The position numbers and the translations under genes were made by a program. A stretch of DNA of 64,000 nt from Zizania palustris (Eukaryota; Streptophyta; Magnoliopsida; Poales; Poaceae), in contig JAAALK010000081.1 in assembly GCA_019279435.1 (NCBI GenBank), forward strand, positions 56,473,318 to 56,537,317, written 5' to 3'. Shown here piece by piece: positions 22,165-31,615 of the stretch (within the stretch, counting starts at the first letter, position 1; the number at the start of each line of letters is the position of its first letter). The notes under the pieces were generated by a model, which saw nothing but the letters and a program-made list of their open reading frames with translations, searched no databases and was not told the DNA's origin.

Positions 22165-22176
22165 TGGTATCAGAGC
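22165..22176 (+). promoter_or_regulatory. D primer binding site (tRNA-iMet)
   Basis: TGGTATCAGAGC starts three bases after the 5' LTR and is complementary to the 3' end of plant initiator tRNA-Met. This is the normal minus-strand primer site of copia elements. Confidence 0.93.
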
Positions 22177-22226
22177 GGGTTAAGATCACCAGTTGACCTT
22201 AACCGGTTTTGTGATCTGTTGGCGAC

Positions 22227-24689
22227 ATGGATAGAGGCAGTAAAATTCCTCTGTTCGATGGGACAGATTTTGCATACTGGAAGGTGCGCATGGAGGCTTA
22301 CTTGTTAAGCCAAGGAAATGCAATTTGGGAGATTGTGGACTCACAATACTCCATCCCTGATACCCGCACCACTCAAACTGAAAAAGATCAGTATATTGCC
22401 AACTCGAAGGCAAGGAACATACTGTTCATTGGTTTGAGTCGGAGTGAGTTTGATAGGGTGCAGCACCTTAGGACTGCTAGGGAAATTTGGACAACACTCA
22501 CTGTCTTCCATGAGGGATCTACTCAGATTAAGGCCAGGCGCCAAAGCACCTACAACCAACAGTATCAGCTGTTTGTGCAGGCACCTGGTGAATCTATAGA
22601 TGCCATGTTTTCGCGCTTTGATGCTATAGTGAGTAACTTGCGATCCAACGGGACGCTTGCTTACAGTGATCACGATAGGGCTATCAAGCTTCTCTATGCT
22701 CTTGACCGTAGCATATGGGAGGTGAAGATATCCAGCATTGAGGAGTCCACAGGCTATGACACATTGACCTGTGACGAACTCTTTAGCAAGCTGAAGTCCA
22801 CAGAGATTGCCAAGGCATCTCTTGCTGTGCACAGAAGCTCTTTGCCACAGCCATTGGCATTGGTTTCTAGCACTAGCCGTGGCACCACTGCAGAACCAAG
22901 CACATCAGGCACTTGTGTTCTTGCAGATGGTTTTGCTTTGTCCTCCCTGGTCTCCGTCACAAAGGAGCAGGTGGATACTCTAGCTGATGATGAGCTTGCT
23001 CTCATTGCCCGGAGGTTCACCCGCTTTCATCATGAGAGACGGGATCAGCGGAGAAGTGGTTTTAGTGGCTGTTATGAATGTGGCGATACCTCTCACATTA
23101 AGGCCAATTGCCCCAAGGTCAAAAAGAGAGATGAGAGTGACCGCCCCAAATTCCACAAAAAGGAGAGGAAGCCCTTTGTGAAGGGCAAGCGCGGCAAGAT
23201 GGCTAAGAAAGTAGCCAAGGCCGCTTCCAGAGCTTTTGTTGCTGCTCTCAGCGACATCGACACTTCCTCAACTGAGGAGTCGAGCTCTGAGGAGGAGAAG
23301 TCCCCAAGGAAGGAGGACAAGAAGGACAAGAAGGGACGTGACTTCACCGGCCTTTGCTTCATGGCCGACAGCGATCACAGCGGCGATGAGCTTGACTCAT
23401 CTGAGGTAAACCTATCATCTGACCAGCTTCTAATTAAATTAGACGAGCTGAATGAAGTTGTGCTAGGTCAGGATAGATTGCTTGTGCAAGCCGCTAGAGA
23501 AAGAAAAGACCTTAGACTTAGGCTAGAATCTGTATCTACTGAATATGCCATGCTTAAGTCTAAATATGATGATGCTGATTGTGAATCATGTTCTGTTGTC
23601 ATGAGTGAGCTTGCTCAGTTGCGCTCTGTACATGCTCAAACTCTTTCTGAGCTTGAGACTGCACAGAAGCAGCTTTTGGAGGTGGATTCTAGACCTCATG
23701 AAATTATTGATTGCATGAACTGCTCCTTATTGCGCGATAGCATTAATTTACGTGATAAGCATGTTCATGATCTAGAGGCTAGATTGGAGAGGGCCGGTAG
23801 TTCTAAGGATGTGCAACCTGTCTGTGACACTTGCATCACCCTTAAGGACCAGCTAGGCACTGTCAGAGAGCGAGCTGAAAACCTCATGTCTGAAAATAAA
23901 TACCTTCTTTCTGTGGTGAACAAATGTACTGAGGGGAAGGGTAGGATGGATTTGCTCTTGGCCAAGACCAAGTTGTGTGCTGACAGAGCCGGGGTAGCTC
24001 TAGGATTGGGTTTTGAGAGGATAGCTTCAGACAGTAAGACCAAAACTGTTTTCACCTCTCCCACCACCCTAGAGAAAGAGAGAACCTTGTTGGACACCCC
24101 ATCAGCCAAAAAGCCTACCCATCCACCAAAGAAAATCACTCCTCCTACCAAGAAAAATCCTCCCAAGAAAACCACACAGAAGAAACCCAAGGAGCTTGTG
24201 AGAGTTGCTCCTGTGACCCATGAGAGTGCCCCCAGGAGAGTGTTTCATTGTTCTTATTGTCAGCGGGCGGGTCATTTGGTTGGTTTCTGTTTCCGTCGCA
24301 TCAAGGATGAGCGACGTGCACAGGCGATGAGCTATCAGGACATGCAGTACCCATCTTTAGGTATGCATGAGTCTGAGTTCTACTCTCGTCCTGTTTTTGA
24401 GGCTCCTCGTGCTTCTCGGAGAGGTTTTGCTCCTCGAGGTGTTCACCATGTTCCATATGGTGGTAGACCTCGGGCGAGTAGCTTTGTACCTCGTCAGAGT
24501 AGGAGACCTCGACATGCTTTGCGTTCTTTGCATGTAGGTAGACCTCGCACTTTGCATCATTCTGATTTTTATGTGCGTAGACCGTCTACTTTTACTGTGC
24601 CTACTACTCGTGTCACTCAGTGCTGGATGCCTCGCCATTATTTCACTCACCCCAGCACTGAGCGATCGAGGCGTCCTTATCATGTGTAG
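22227..24689 (+). CDS. D gag polyprotein, 820 aa
   Basis: Structural protein forming the virus-like particle. It starts 50 bp after the primer site at MDRGSKIPLFDGTDF. Residues 1-200 are the UBN2-type copia capsid region (YWKVRMEAYL). A CCHC zinc knuckle CYECGDTSHIKANC lies near residue 280, then a Ser/Glu/Lys-rich stretch (about 340-375), a heptad-rich probable coiled coil (about 395-580), a Pro/Lys-rich linker, and a second knuckle CSYCQRAGHLVGFC near 675. An unusually long gag with a coiled coil and second knuckle is typical of Sireviruses. The stop is TAG at 24687-24689. Pol continues in the same frame, so read-through would make Gag-Pol. Confidence 0.92.
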   Translation: MDRGSKIPLFDGTDFAYWKVRMEAYLLSQGNAIWEIVDSQYSIPDTRTTQTEKDQYIANSKARNILFIGLSRSEFDRVQHLRTAREIWTTLTVFHEGSTQIKARRQSTYNQQYQLFVQAPGESIDAMFSRFDAIVSNLRSNGTLAYSDHDRAIKLLYALDRSIWEVKISSIEESTGYDTLTCDELFSKLKSTEIAKASLAVHRSSLPQPLALVSSTSRGTTAEPSTSGTCVLADGFALSSLVSVTKEQVDTLADDELALIARRFTRFHHERRDQRRSGFSGCYECGDTSHIKANCPKVKKRDESDRPKFHKKERKPFVKGKRGKMAKKVAKAASRAFVAALSDIDTSSTEESSSEEEKSPRKEDKKDKKGRDFTGLCFMADSDHSGDELDSSEVNLSSDQLLIKLDELNEVVLGQDRLLVQAARERKDLRLRLESVSTEYAMLKSKYDDADCESCSVVMSELAQLRSVHAQTLSELETAQKQLLEVDSRPHEIIDCMNCSLLRDSINLRDKHVHDLEARLERAGSSKDVQPVCDTCITLKDQLGTVRERAENLMSENKYLLSVVNKCTEGKGRMDLLLAKTKLCADRAGVALGLGFERIASDSKTKTVFTSPTTLEKERTLLDTPSAKKPTHPPKKITPPTKKNPPKKTTQKKPKELVRVAPVTHESAPRRVFHCSYCQRAGHLVGFCFRRIKDERRAQAMSYQDMQYPSLGMHESEFYSRPVFEAPRASRRGFAPRGVHHVPYGGRPRASSFVPRQSRRPRHALRSLHVGRPRTLHHSDFYVRRPSTFTVPTTRVTQCWMPRHYFTHPSTERSRRPYHV

Positions 24690-24704
24690 GCGACAGGTCG
24701 AGGC

Positions 24705-27700
24705 TTGGAGGGCACGTGGATCATGGACTCCGGTTGTTCGCGCCACATGACCGGAGATGCAGCTTGGTTCTCCAGCCTCACTACAACCAAGCAAAGGGAA
24801 CATATCACCTTCGGAAACAATCGAAGGAGTAGAGTGAAAGGTAAAGGTGTGGTAAGAATTAATTCGAACTTCACTCTCAAAGATGTTGCTTTGGTTGAGA
24901 ACCTGGGATACAATTTGCTGTCTGTATCTCAGTTACTTGATGAGGGCTTCGAAGTGCGATTTCATCGCGATACTTCGCAAGTGCTCAATTCTGATGGCGT
25001 TGTTGTGTGTAAGATCTTTAGGGTTGGGAGAGTTTTTGGAGCTGATTTTTCAGAGTCGTCTGGTTCTTCTCATTGTCTTGTTGCACATTCGACTTCTGAG
25101 CTTTGGAAGTGGCATAGGAGACTAGGGCATATGAGCTTTGAGTTGCTCGCTCGTCTGAGCGCCCTAGGTTTGATCCGAGGATTGCCCAAGCTCAAGTTTG
25201 AGAAGAATTTAGTTTGCGCTCCTTGTCGACATGGTAAAATGATTGCCGCTTCGCATTCGCCAGTCACCACAGTGATGACTGAACAACCCGGAGAACTTCT
25301 CCATATGGACACTGTAGGTCCTTCTCGGGTTAGTTCTTTAGGCGGCAAGTGGTATGTACTTGTTATTGTCGACGATTTCTCTCGCTACTCTTGGGTCTTC
25401 TTTCTTGCCAGCAAGGATGAAGTGTTTTCACACTTTCGGAGCTTGGCTTTGAGACTTTTCACTGAACTCCCTGGTGCATTAAAATTCATTCGAAGCGATA
25501 ATGGCACCGAGTTCAAAAATAGTCTCTTTGTTGACTTTTGCATGGAGCATGGCATAGAACATCAATTCTCTGCTCCGCGGGTTCCTCAACAGAACGGTGT
25601 TGTTGAGAGGAAAAACCGCACTTTGGTTGAGATGGCTAGGACGATGCTTGATGAGCATAGGACTCCTAGAAAATTCTGGGCTGAGGCCATGAACACTGCT
25701 TGCTACATCTCAAACCGAATTTTCTTGCGCTCAATTTTAAACTTGACATCTTATGAACTGCGTTTTGGGAGACAGCCCAAGGTTACTCATCTTCGAGTTT
25801 TTGGCTGTCGCTGCTTTATCCTAAAACGTGGTAACTTGGATAAATTTGAGTCGCGATCTTCTGACGGGATCTTTTTGGGTTATACTACTCATGGTCATTC
25901 TTATCGTGTTTATAACTTGGAAACTAACACTGTCATCGAGTCATGTGATGTGACTTTTGATGAATCAACCCCCTCTGTTAGTTCTGCTTTTGAACAGGCT
26001 AATGAACACGACATGGAACAGACCTTATTCGAAGACGAAGATCCCGGAGAATTCGAGGATGAACCCCTACTACCCTCGACGTCAACCCCCGAAGCTGACC
26101 CCGCTTCTACTACTTCGGCACGAGGTCCCGAAGCGACTACCTCAACATCGGTCATCTTGGACCACTCCAACGCACAAGTTGAGGGGGAGACTGCATCCCG
26201 CCGCGAGGCTCCACATCATGTCCAAAGGATGCACCCTCCCGAGCAGATCATTGGTGAGCTTGATCAAAGGGTAACACGTTCTCACGCTCATTTTACTAAT
26301 GCTGCTTTTGTTGCTTCTTTCGAGCCCTTAGATGTTAGTCATGCACTTTCTGATTCTAGTTGGATCAATGCCATGCATGAAGAGCTTGAAAATTTTGAAA
26401 GAAACCAAGTCTGGACTTTAGTTGATCCTCCACCAAATGTTCATTTCATTGGAACAAAATGGATTTTCAAAAATAAACAAGGGGAGGATGGAACAATTGT
26501 TAGAAATAAGGCTAGACTTGTAGCTCAGGGCTTTTCTCAACTAGAAGGGATTGATTTTACTGAAACTTTTGCACCTGTTGCTCGCCTTGAGGCCATTAGG
26601 ATTTTGCTTGCCTTTGCGACATCCCGGGGATTCAAACTCTATCAAATGGATGTCAAAAGTGCTTTTCTTAATGGGTTCATAGGTGAAGATGTTTATGTAA
26701 AACAACCCCCTGGTTTTGAAAACCCCAAGTACCCACATAAAGTCCTTAAACTTCATAAGGCTCTTTATGGACTCAAGCAGGCCCCTCGGGCGTGGTATGA
26801 TAGACTTAAGTCTTTTCTGCTTGAGCGAGGGTATTTGATGGGCTCTGTTGATAAAACTTTGTTTACTCTCAAGCATGGCAAAGATTTCCTCCTAGTTCAG
26901 ATTTATGTGGATGATATCATCTTTGGTGGCTCTTCTCATGCTTTAGTTGCCGAGTTTGCAGATACCATGAGCAGGGAATTTGAAATGTCGATGATGGGTG
27001 AACTCACCTTTTTCCTTGGTTTGCAAATCAAGCAAAGCAAACAAGGTACTTTCGTTCACCAGACGAAGTACACCAAGGACCTGCTCAAGAAGTTCGACAT
27101 GTCCGATGCGAAGCCCCTCGCCACTCCAATGGCTACATCTGTAGCATTGGACCCTGACGAAGATGGAGAAGCCGTAGATCAGAAGGAGTTCCGAAGCATG
27201 ATCGGCTCCCTCCTCTACTTGACTGCCACGAGGCCGGACATACACTTCGCTGTGTGTCTGTGCGCTCGTTTTCAGGCTTCGCCACGAGCTTCGCACCGCC
27301 AAGCGGTTAAGCGCATTCTAAGGTATCTCAAACACACCCTTGAATTTGGCATATGGTATTCAGCATCTTCATCTTTATGTCTTAGAGGTTTTTCAGATGC
27401 GGATTTTGCTGGGTGTAGAATTGATAGGAAGAGTACCTCTGGTACTTGTCATTTTCTGGGTACGTCTCTGGTTTGCTGGTCTTCCCGCAAACAGTCTAGT
27501 GTTGCACAATCAACGGCTGAGGCCGAATATGTTGCTGCAGCTAGCTGTTGCTCTCAGATTTTGTGGATGGTTTCCACTTTGCGGGATTTCGGGTTAGATT
27601 ATAAGGGTGTTCCACTTTTCTGTGATAACACTAGTGCTATTTGTATTGCAAACAACCCGGTTCAGCACTCCAGAACCAAACACATTGATGTACGGTATCA

Positions 27701-27857
27701 TTTTCTCAGAGATCACAATGAGAAGGGTGATATTGAACTTCAATATGTTGATACCCAACACCAGCTTGCCGACATTTTTACAAAACCCCTCGATGCTTCT
27801 CGATTTGCTTACTTGCGTGGGGAACTTGGCATTTGTCACCCTTACGGCATTTTGTGA
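24705..27857 (+). CDS. D pol polyprotein, about 1050 aa
   Basis: Supplies the enzymes for reverse transcription and integration. In order: aspartic protease (WIMDSGCSRHMTG, residues 5-20), GAG-pre-integrase zinc region (HRRLGHMS near 138, CAPCRHGK near 170), integrase core with RSDNGTEF near 262 and ERKNRT near 302, reverse transcriptase from GTKWIF (about 582) with YVDD near 734, and RNase H from DADFAGC (about 900) to TKPLDASRF near the end. There is no early stop. The frame has no ATG at its beginning (the first is at 24723) and is in frame with gag across a single TAG, so expression probably depends on stop-codon read-through. TGA stop at 27855-27857. Confidence 0.93.
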   Translation: MEGTWIMDSGCSRHMTGDAAWFSSLTTTKQREHITFGNNRRSRVKGKGVVRINSNFTLKDVALVENLGYNLLSVSQLLDEGFEVRFHRDTSQVLNSDGVVVCKIFRVGRVFGADFSESSGSSHCLVAHSTSELWKWHRRLGHMSFELLARLSALGLIRGLPKLKFEKNLVCAPCRHGKMIAASHSPVTTVMTEQPGELLHMDTVGPSRVSSLGGKWYVLVIVDDFSRYSWVFFLASKDEVFSHFRSLALRLFTELPGALKFIRSDNGTEFKNSLFVDFCMEHGIEHQFSAPRVPQQNGVVERKNRTLVEMARTMLDEHRTPRKFWAEAMNTACYISNRIFLRSILNLTSYELRFGRQPKVTHLRVFGCRCFILKRGNLDKFESRSSDGIFLGYTTHGHSYRVYNLETNTVIESCDVTFDESTPSVSSAFEQANEHDMEQTLFEDEDPGEFEDEPLLPSTSTPEADPASTTSARGPEATTSTSVILDHSNAQVEGETASRREAPHHVQRMHPPEQIIGELDQRVTRSHAHFTNAAFVASFEPLDVSHALSDSSWINAMHEELENFERNQVWTLVDPPPNVHFIGTKWIFKNKQGEDGTIVRNKARLVAQGFSQLEGIDFTETFAPVARLEAIRILLAFATSRGFKLYQMDVKSAFLNGFIGEDVYVKQPPGFENPKYPHKVLKLHKALYGLKQAPRAWYDRLKSFLLERGYLMGSVDKTLFTLKHGKDFLLVQIYVDDIIFGGSSHALVAEFADTMSREFEMSMMGELTFFLGLQIKQSKQGTFVHQTKYTKDLLKKFDMSDAKPLATPMATSVALDPDEDGEAVDQKEFRSMIGSLLYLTATRPDIHFAVCLCARFQASPRASHRQAVKRILRYLKHTLEFGIWYSASSSLCLRGFSDADFAGCRIDRKSTSGTCHFLGTSLVCWSSRKQSSVAQSTAEAEYVAAASCCSQILWMVSTLRDFGLDYKGVPLFCDNTSAICIANNPVQHSRTKHIDVRYHFLRDHNEKGDIELQYVDTQHQLADIFTKPLDASRFAYLRGELGICHPYGIL

Positions 27858-29029
27858 GGGGGAGCTGATCTTAATTGTATTGCATATGCTCATTATGTGT
27901 GGAGTTGCACTTACATATCTTGCTATTATATGCCTGCTTTTAATTCAAAGAAATCATGACAGCTCAGCTCTATGAAATATGTCTGGAACATTGATTGTGC
28001 ATGGTGTTTTATTTTCTAAAATCAAACTTGCTCACCACACAATCTTGTATCTAGCTTGTTTAGACTGGACTGCTTTTAGCTACCTTTTATCTACTTGGCA
28101 GCAAGACACTGTTCCTTGGATGCTAAAATATGCAACTTGAAAAATTGTGTTCTTTATTCATGGATACTCATCAAAATATTTAATCTATCAAAATCAAAAT
28201 CAAAAATCCATGATTTGCCTGGTTTCAATGAAAAGATCCAGGAGGGTTTGTTTGTCGCACTACTCTATTCTAGACTGCTTACCATTGCACATTGGTCTGA
28301 ACTGGGATAGTGTAGTGTATGCCAAAATCACCGCCTTAAGCTTCAGATGGCTTTCTTGCCTAGGCTTGGCCTGATTGGAAAGTATAAGGTGGACAAACAA
28401 ATAACCCCTGGCATTAAGAAAAGAACAACAAAATTAATTGCTCATCAAGTTTGCTTTCAAAGCTCCTTTTGAACAAGAATTGTCTGTCTAGGGTAGAAAT
28501 TGTTAGCTTTGCGCAGTCCTTGCCTTCACATGCCTAGCTGCTATGATTAAGTGGTGATGCTTTTACTTCCAAAATGTCAAAATCACATGCCATCATCTTG
28601 TTTCACAGAATGTTAAATTGAGCTGAGCACATGATCATTGATGCTACTGTTGGCATATTTTTGCATTATATGTCTTTGCAAATCTATTCATTTCGAAGCT
28701 TTGCATTTTTTTACTGCTCCTTGATGCTTGCATTGCCAAAGGGGGAGAGATTTGCCTTGTTCTCTGTCGCAAGAAGGCATAATTTCGCAAGGGGAGAAAT
28801 TTTTGACATAAAGGGGGAGAAAAACTTGCTTAACTCAGGGGGAGTTCTTATCAAGGGGAGATTTGCCAAAAAGGGCTTTTACTCTTTTGAGAAAGGGGGA
28901 GAAAAATTTCTTTTATCAAGTGACATGCTTTGGCTCTTTTCTGAGTTTTTATGGTCACTTGTGTGCTGAAAATTTTTACATTTTCTTGAACTTCAATTTG
29001 GTTGTCAATGCACTCATCAAGGGGGAGAT
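27858..29029 (+). promoter_or_regulatory. D: non-coding 3' region with repeated polypurine tracts
   Basis: No envelope-like frame. From about 28738 the sequence repeats A/G tracts of the AAGGGGGAGA type at least six times, ending with atcaagggggagat directly before the 3' LTR at 29030. Multiplied polypurine tracts upstream of the 3' LTR have been described as a Sirevirus hallmark. Confidence 0.85.
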
Positions 29030-31043
29030 TGAGAAACCAAGGGTGGTTTCGGTGTTTGTGATGAGTGATTGACAGGATTATTTACCCTCTGTTCGAAGGG
29101 TACCTCCGAAGGGGCTTCGGAGGTGGTACCTCCGAAGGGTGTTCGGAGGTGTGTCACCGGAGTGTGTTCGGTGTTTGCTTGCTGCAGCGGTGCAGCGGAG
29201 TGTACCTGTCGGAGGGGTCCGGCAGTACGCGATGATTGGGTTTGTACCGAAGGCTTCGGTACTTTGGGCGGTACACCGGAGTGTGTGCCGGAGGTTGTTA
29301 ACCCGGAGAGGTCTCCGGAGTACTGGATACACTTGTCTGTTTGTCTGTGGTGCGCAGGGACTTCGGAGGCGACGGACAGGGTTCGAGCCAGGTGAACTTG
29401 GGTCAAGCGGGTGGTTTGATGCCAAGGGAGCGGGGAGCTCCGTCACGGTGGCTGCGAAGGTGGTCCGGGTCGGTCCTCGGGTCGAGGCGTGCCAGGTGAA
29501 GGCAGAGAGTGCGGAGCGTGGCTCCGGCTGAAGGTACTCCGAGACAAAGTCCTCGGAGGTGAGGCACTTCGAAGGTACTCCGAATGGAGTGACTTCGGAG
29601 TTGGTGGACCAAGTCCTCTGCGGAGGCAAGGGTTCGTAGTGTGCTCCGGAGGGAGACACTCGAAGGTACCCGACGAAGGTCTCAGAAGTCGAGGCGCATC
29701 GAAGGCATGGTCCGGGTGAGGCTCGTCGAGGAGTGTGCTCGGAGTGAGACACTGCGACGAAGTGCTCATGGAATGCTTCATGCGGAGGCCTTGGACGAAG
29801 GAGGGACTTCGAAGGGTGGTACTCCGAAGGTGGGGCTTCGGAGTGTGAAGGACTTCGGAGCGAGGCTAGCTCCGGAGTGAGGATGACTTGAGGTGCTTCG
29901 GCCATACATGGCTTCGGTACACGGACGGACGGTGTTCGAGCTAGGAGTAGCTGCGAAGCCGTGGTGATCCACTCCGGAGGTGGTGGTGCGAAGGCCCAAG
30001 GGGCTTTGACGGCTTCGGCTTAAAACCGTCACTGTATCGAAGATCTTCTTCGGCGGAGCGAAGGCCAACAGGCTGCAGGCTTCTCGCCGAAGCTTCCGCA
30101 CCCCTCGCGTGCGAAGGGAGGTTCCAGAAGTCAACTCTGTAAAGGCTGACACTGTCTGTTCTGAAAAAGGCTGACACTGTCCCCTCTGCAGCTGACAGAG
30201 AAGCCTCCAAAATAAAGGTGGACTACCTTTTGTACCCCTTAGTTCTGTAGAGACAAATCTGTTGTAAACCCTAGGGGTAAAGTAGTCACTTCCTTAGGAT
30301 GAAGCCGTGGGCTATAAATATGGGGGCTCGGTAGGTAACATTTAACACTTTGAGCATTTACTGTTGAGCTCCTGTAGACAAACCTCGCTGTTTTCATTCT
30401 GAGTTCAATATATTTTGTGTTCCTTGTTCAAGCGGCGAAGCCCTGCTTCTGTGTGCTTTTGCTTGAGCTCGTATTGCATACCTCGCTAGTCTTTAGTTCA
30501 CCGAAGCCTGTCTTGGCGAAGGGTGTTTTTTCTCGCGAAGTGTGCTTTACAGTGTGCTGTCGCTCTGTGTAACTCGAGGCAAGACCTCGCTGATTACTAG
30601 CGAAGCCCTGTTCATTTCCCGTAGTGCTTCCTGTGTCGAAGCCCTTAGCGTAGTCCGTTGTGTGTGCGTGTAGACCTTCGGGTACCAAGCCCAGCACTCG
30701 TTGCTGTCGCCAAGTACTTTGTCGAAGTCCTCAGAGGGCTGTCCACTCTTGCGAAGGGTGACGTGCGAAGTCTGCTCAAAGCACCCTGTGTGCGGAGCCT
30801 GCACTGACTTAGCAGAGTAGGTTTTCGAGGGTTGTAAGTGGAGCGAAGTCTTCTTGGCTTCGAACTTTTGCTCCTCCGAAGCCTGTGTTCGAAGGTGTCG
30901 AAGTACCTCCGAACCAGACCTTCGAAGTCTGTGTTCGAAGCCTGTTCCGCAGAAGACAGAACAGAACCGAAGGCTAAGTTTTAGCCAATAATTTTTTAAA
31001 GCTCCCATTCACCCCCCCTCTGGTCGCCGTTTCCGGTCCAACA
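29030..31043 (+). repeat. D 3' LTR
   Basis: 2014 bp, identical to the 5' LTR except for T at 30698. The TATA box is at 30313-30320. It is followed by the target duplication gccaa and then the resumed gag of A. Confidence 0.95.
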
Positions 31044-31048
31044 GCCAA

Positions 31049-31608
31049 TGGTCACATTGACAGACTTTGAAGTCTGTCCTGCAGGAGCCTTCATTCCTTT
31101 GCGATGTGGACACTTCTTGGCCCAATGGCCAACTTCTCCACATACAAAGCAAGGATTCGCATCTGTGTTACTCTTCTTCTTCTTCTTGTAGTTGGTAGTT
31201 TGTTTAACTTTGAATTTCCTTTTGTTCTTGCCTGAGGGTTGATGCACCATGTTGGCGCTCGATTGCCCCTCACCTTTTGCCGCAGCGTCCTTTTCCCTGG
31301 CTTTCTCCTCAACATCAAGAGACCTTATCAAACTCTCAACAGAGAATTCCTGTCTCTTGTGTTTGAGTGCAGTACCGAAACTCCTCCATGAAGAAGGTAA
31401 TTTCGCAATAATGCAAGCAGCCACAAACGTGACGGGTAAGGCACACTTTAGGAGTTCGAGTTCTTTAGCAATGGCCTGTATTTCATGAGCCTGATCCACC
31501 ACAGAATGGTTATTAACCATCCTGTAATCATGAAATTGCTCCATGACATACAAGTCATTGCTAGCATTAGTAGCACCGAATTTGGCATTCAGTGCATCCC
31601 ATAACTCC
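31049..31608 (-). pseudogene. A: gag remnant beyond the D insertion
   Basis: Continues A's minus-strand gag upstream of the D insertion: zinc knuckle CFVCGEVGHWAKKC near 31130 and LYVMEQFHDYR near 31540. It ends at the palindrome centre (31608), where the same sequence restarts on the plus strand. The gag N-terminus, leader and 5' LTR of A are absent. Confidence 0.85.
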
Positions 31609-31615
31609 TACTAAG

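Larger units (their letters stand above)
20149..31043 (+). mobile_element. D: full-length, very young Sirevirus (Opie/Maximus-like copia)
   Basis: A complete element of 10,895 bp with LTRs of 2014 bp at 20149-22162 and 29030-31043, a primer binding site, long gag, pol, a multi-polypurine-tract region, and a 5-bp target duplication gccaa (20144-20148 and 31044-31048). By comparing the two LTRs I find a single difference (C at 21817, T at 30698) and no indel. It sits inside the gag of the Angela-like element A. Both reading frames are open, so D may still be mobile. There is no envelope-like frame after pol. Confidence 0.95.

Noticed and set aside
27858..29029. Possible envelope-like gene after D pol
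   Set aside because: Only short frames. The region is explained by polypurine tracts and non-coding sequence.
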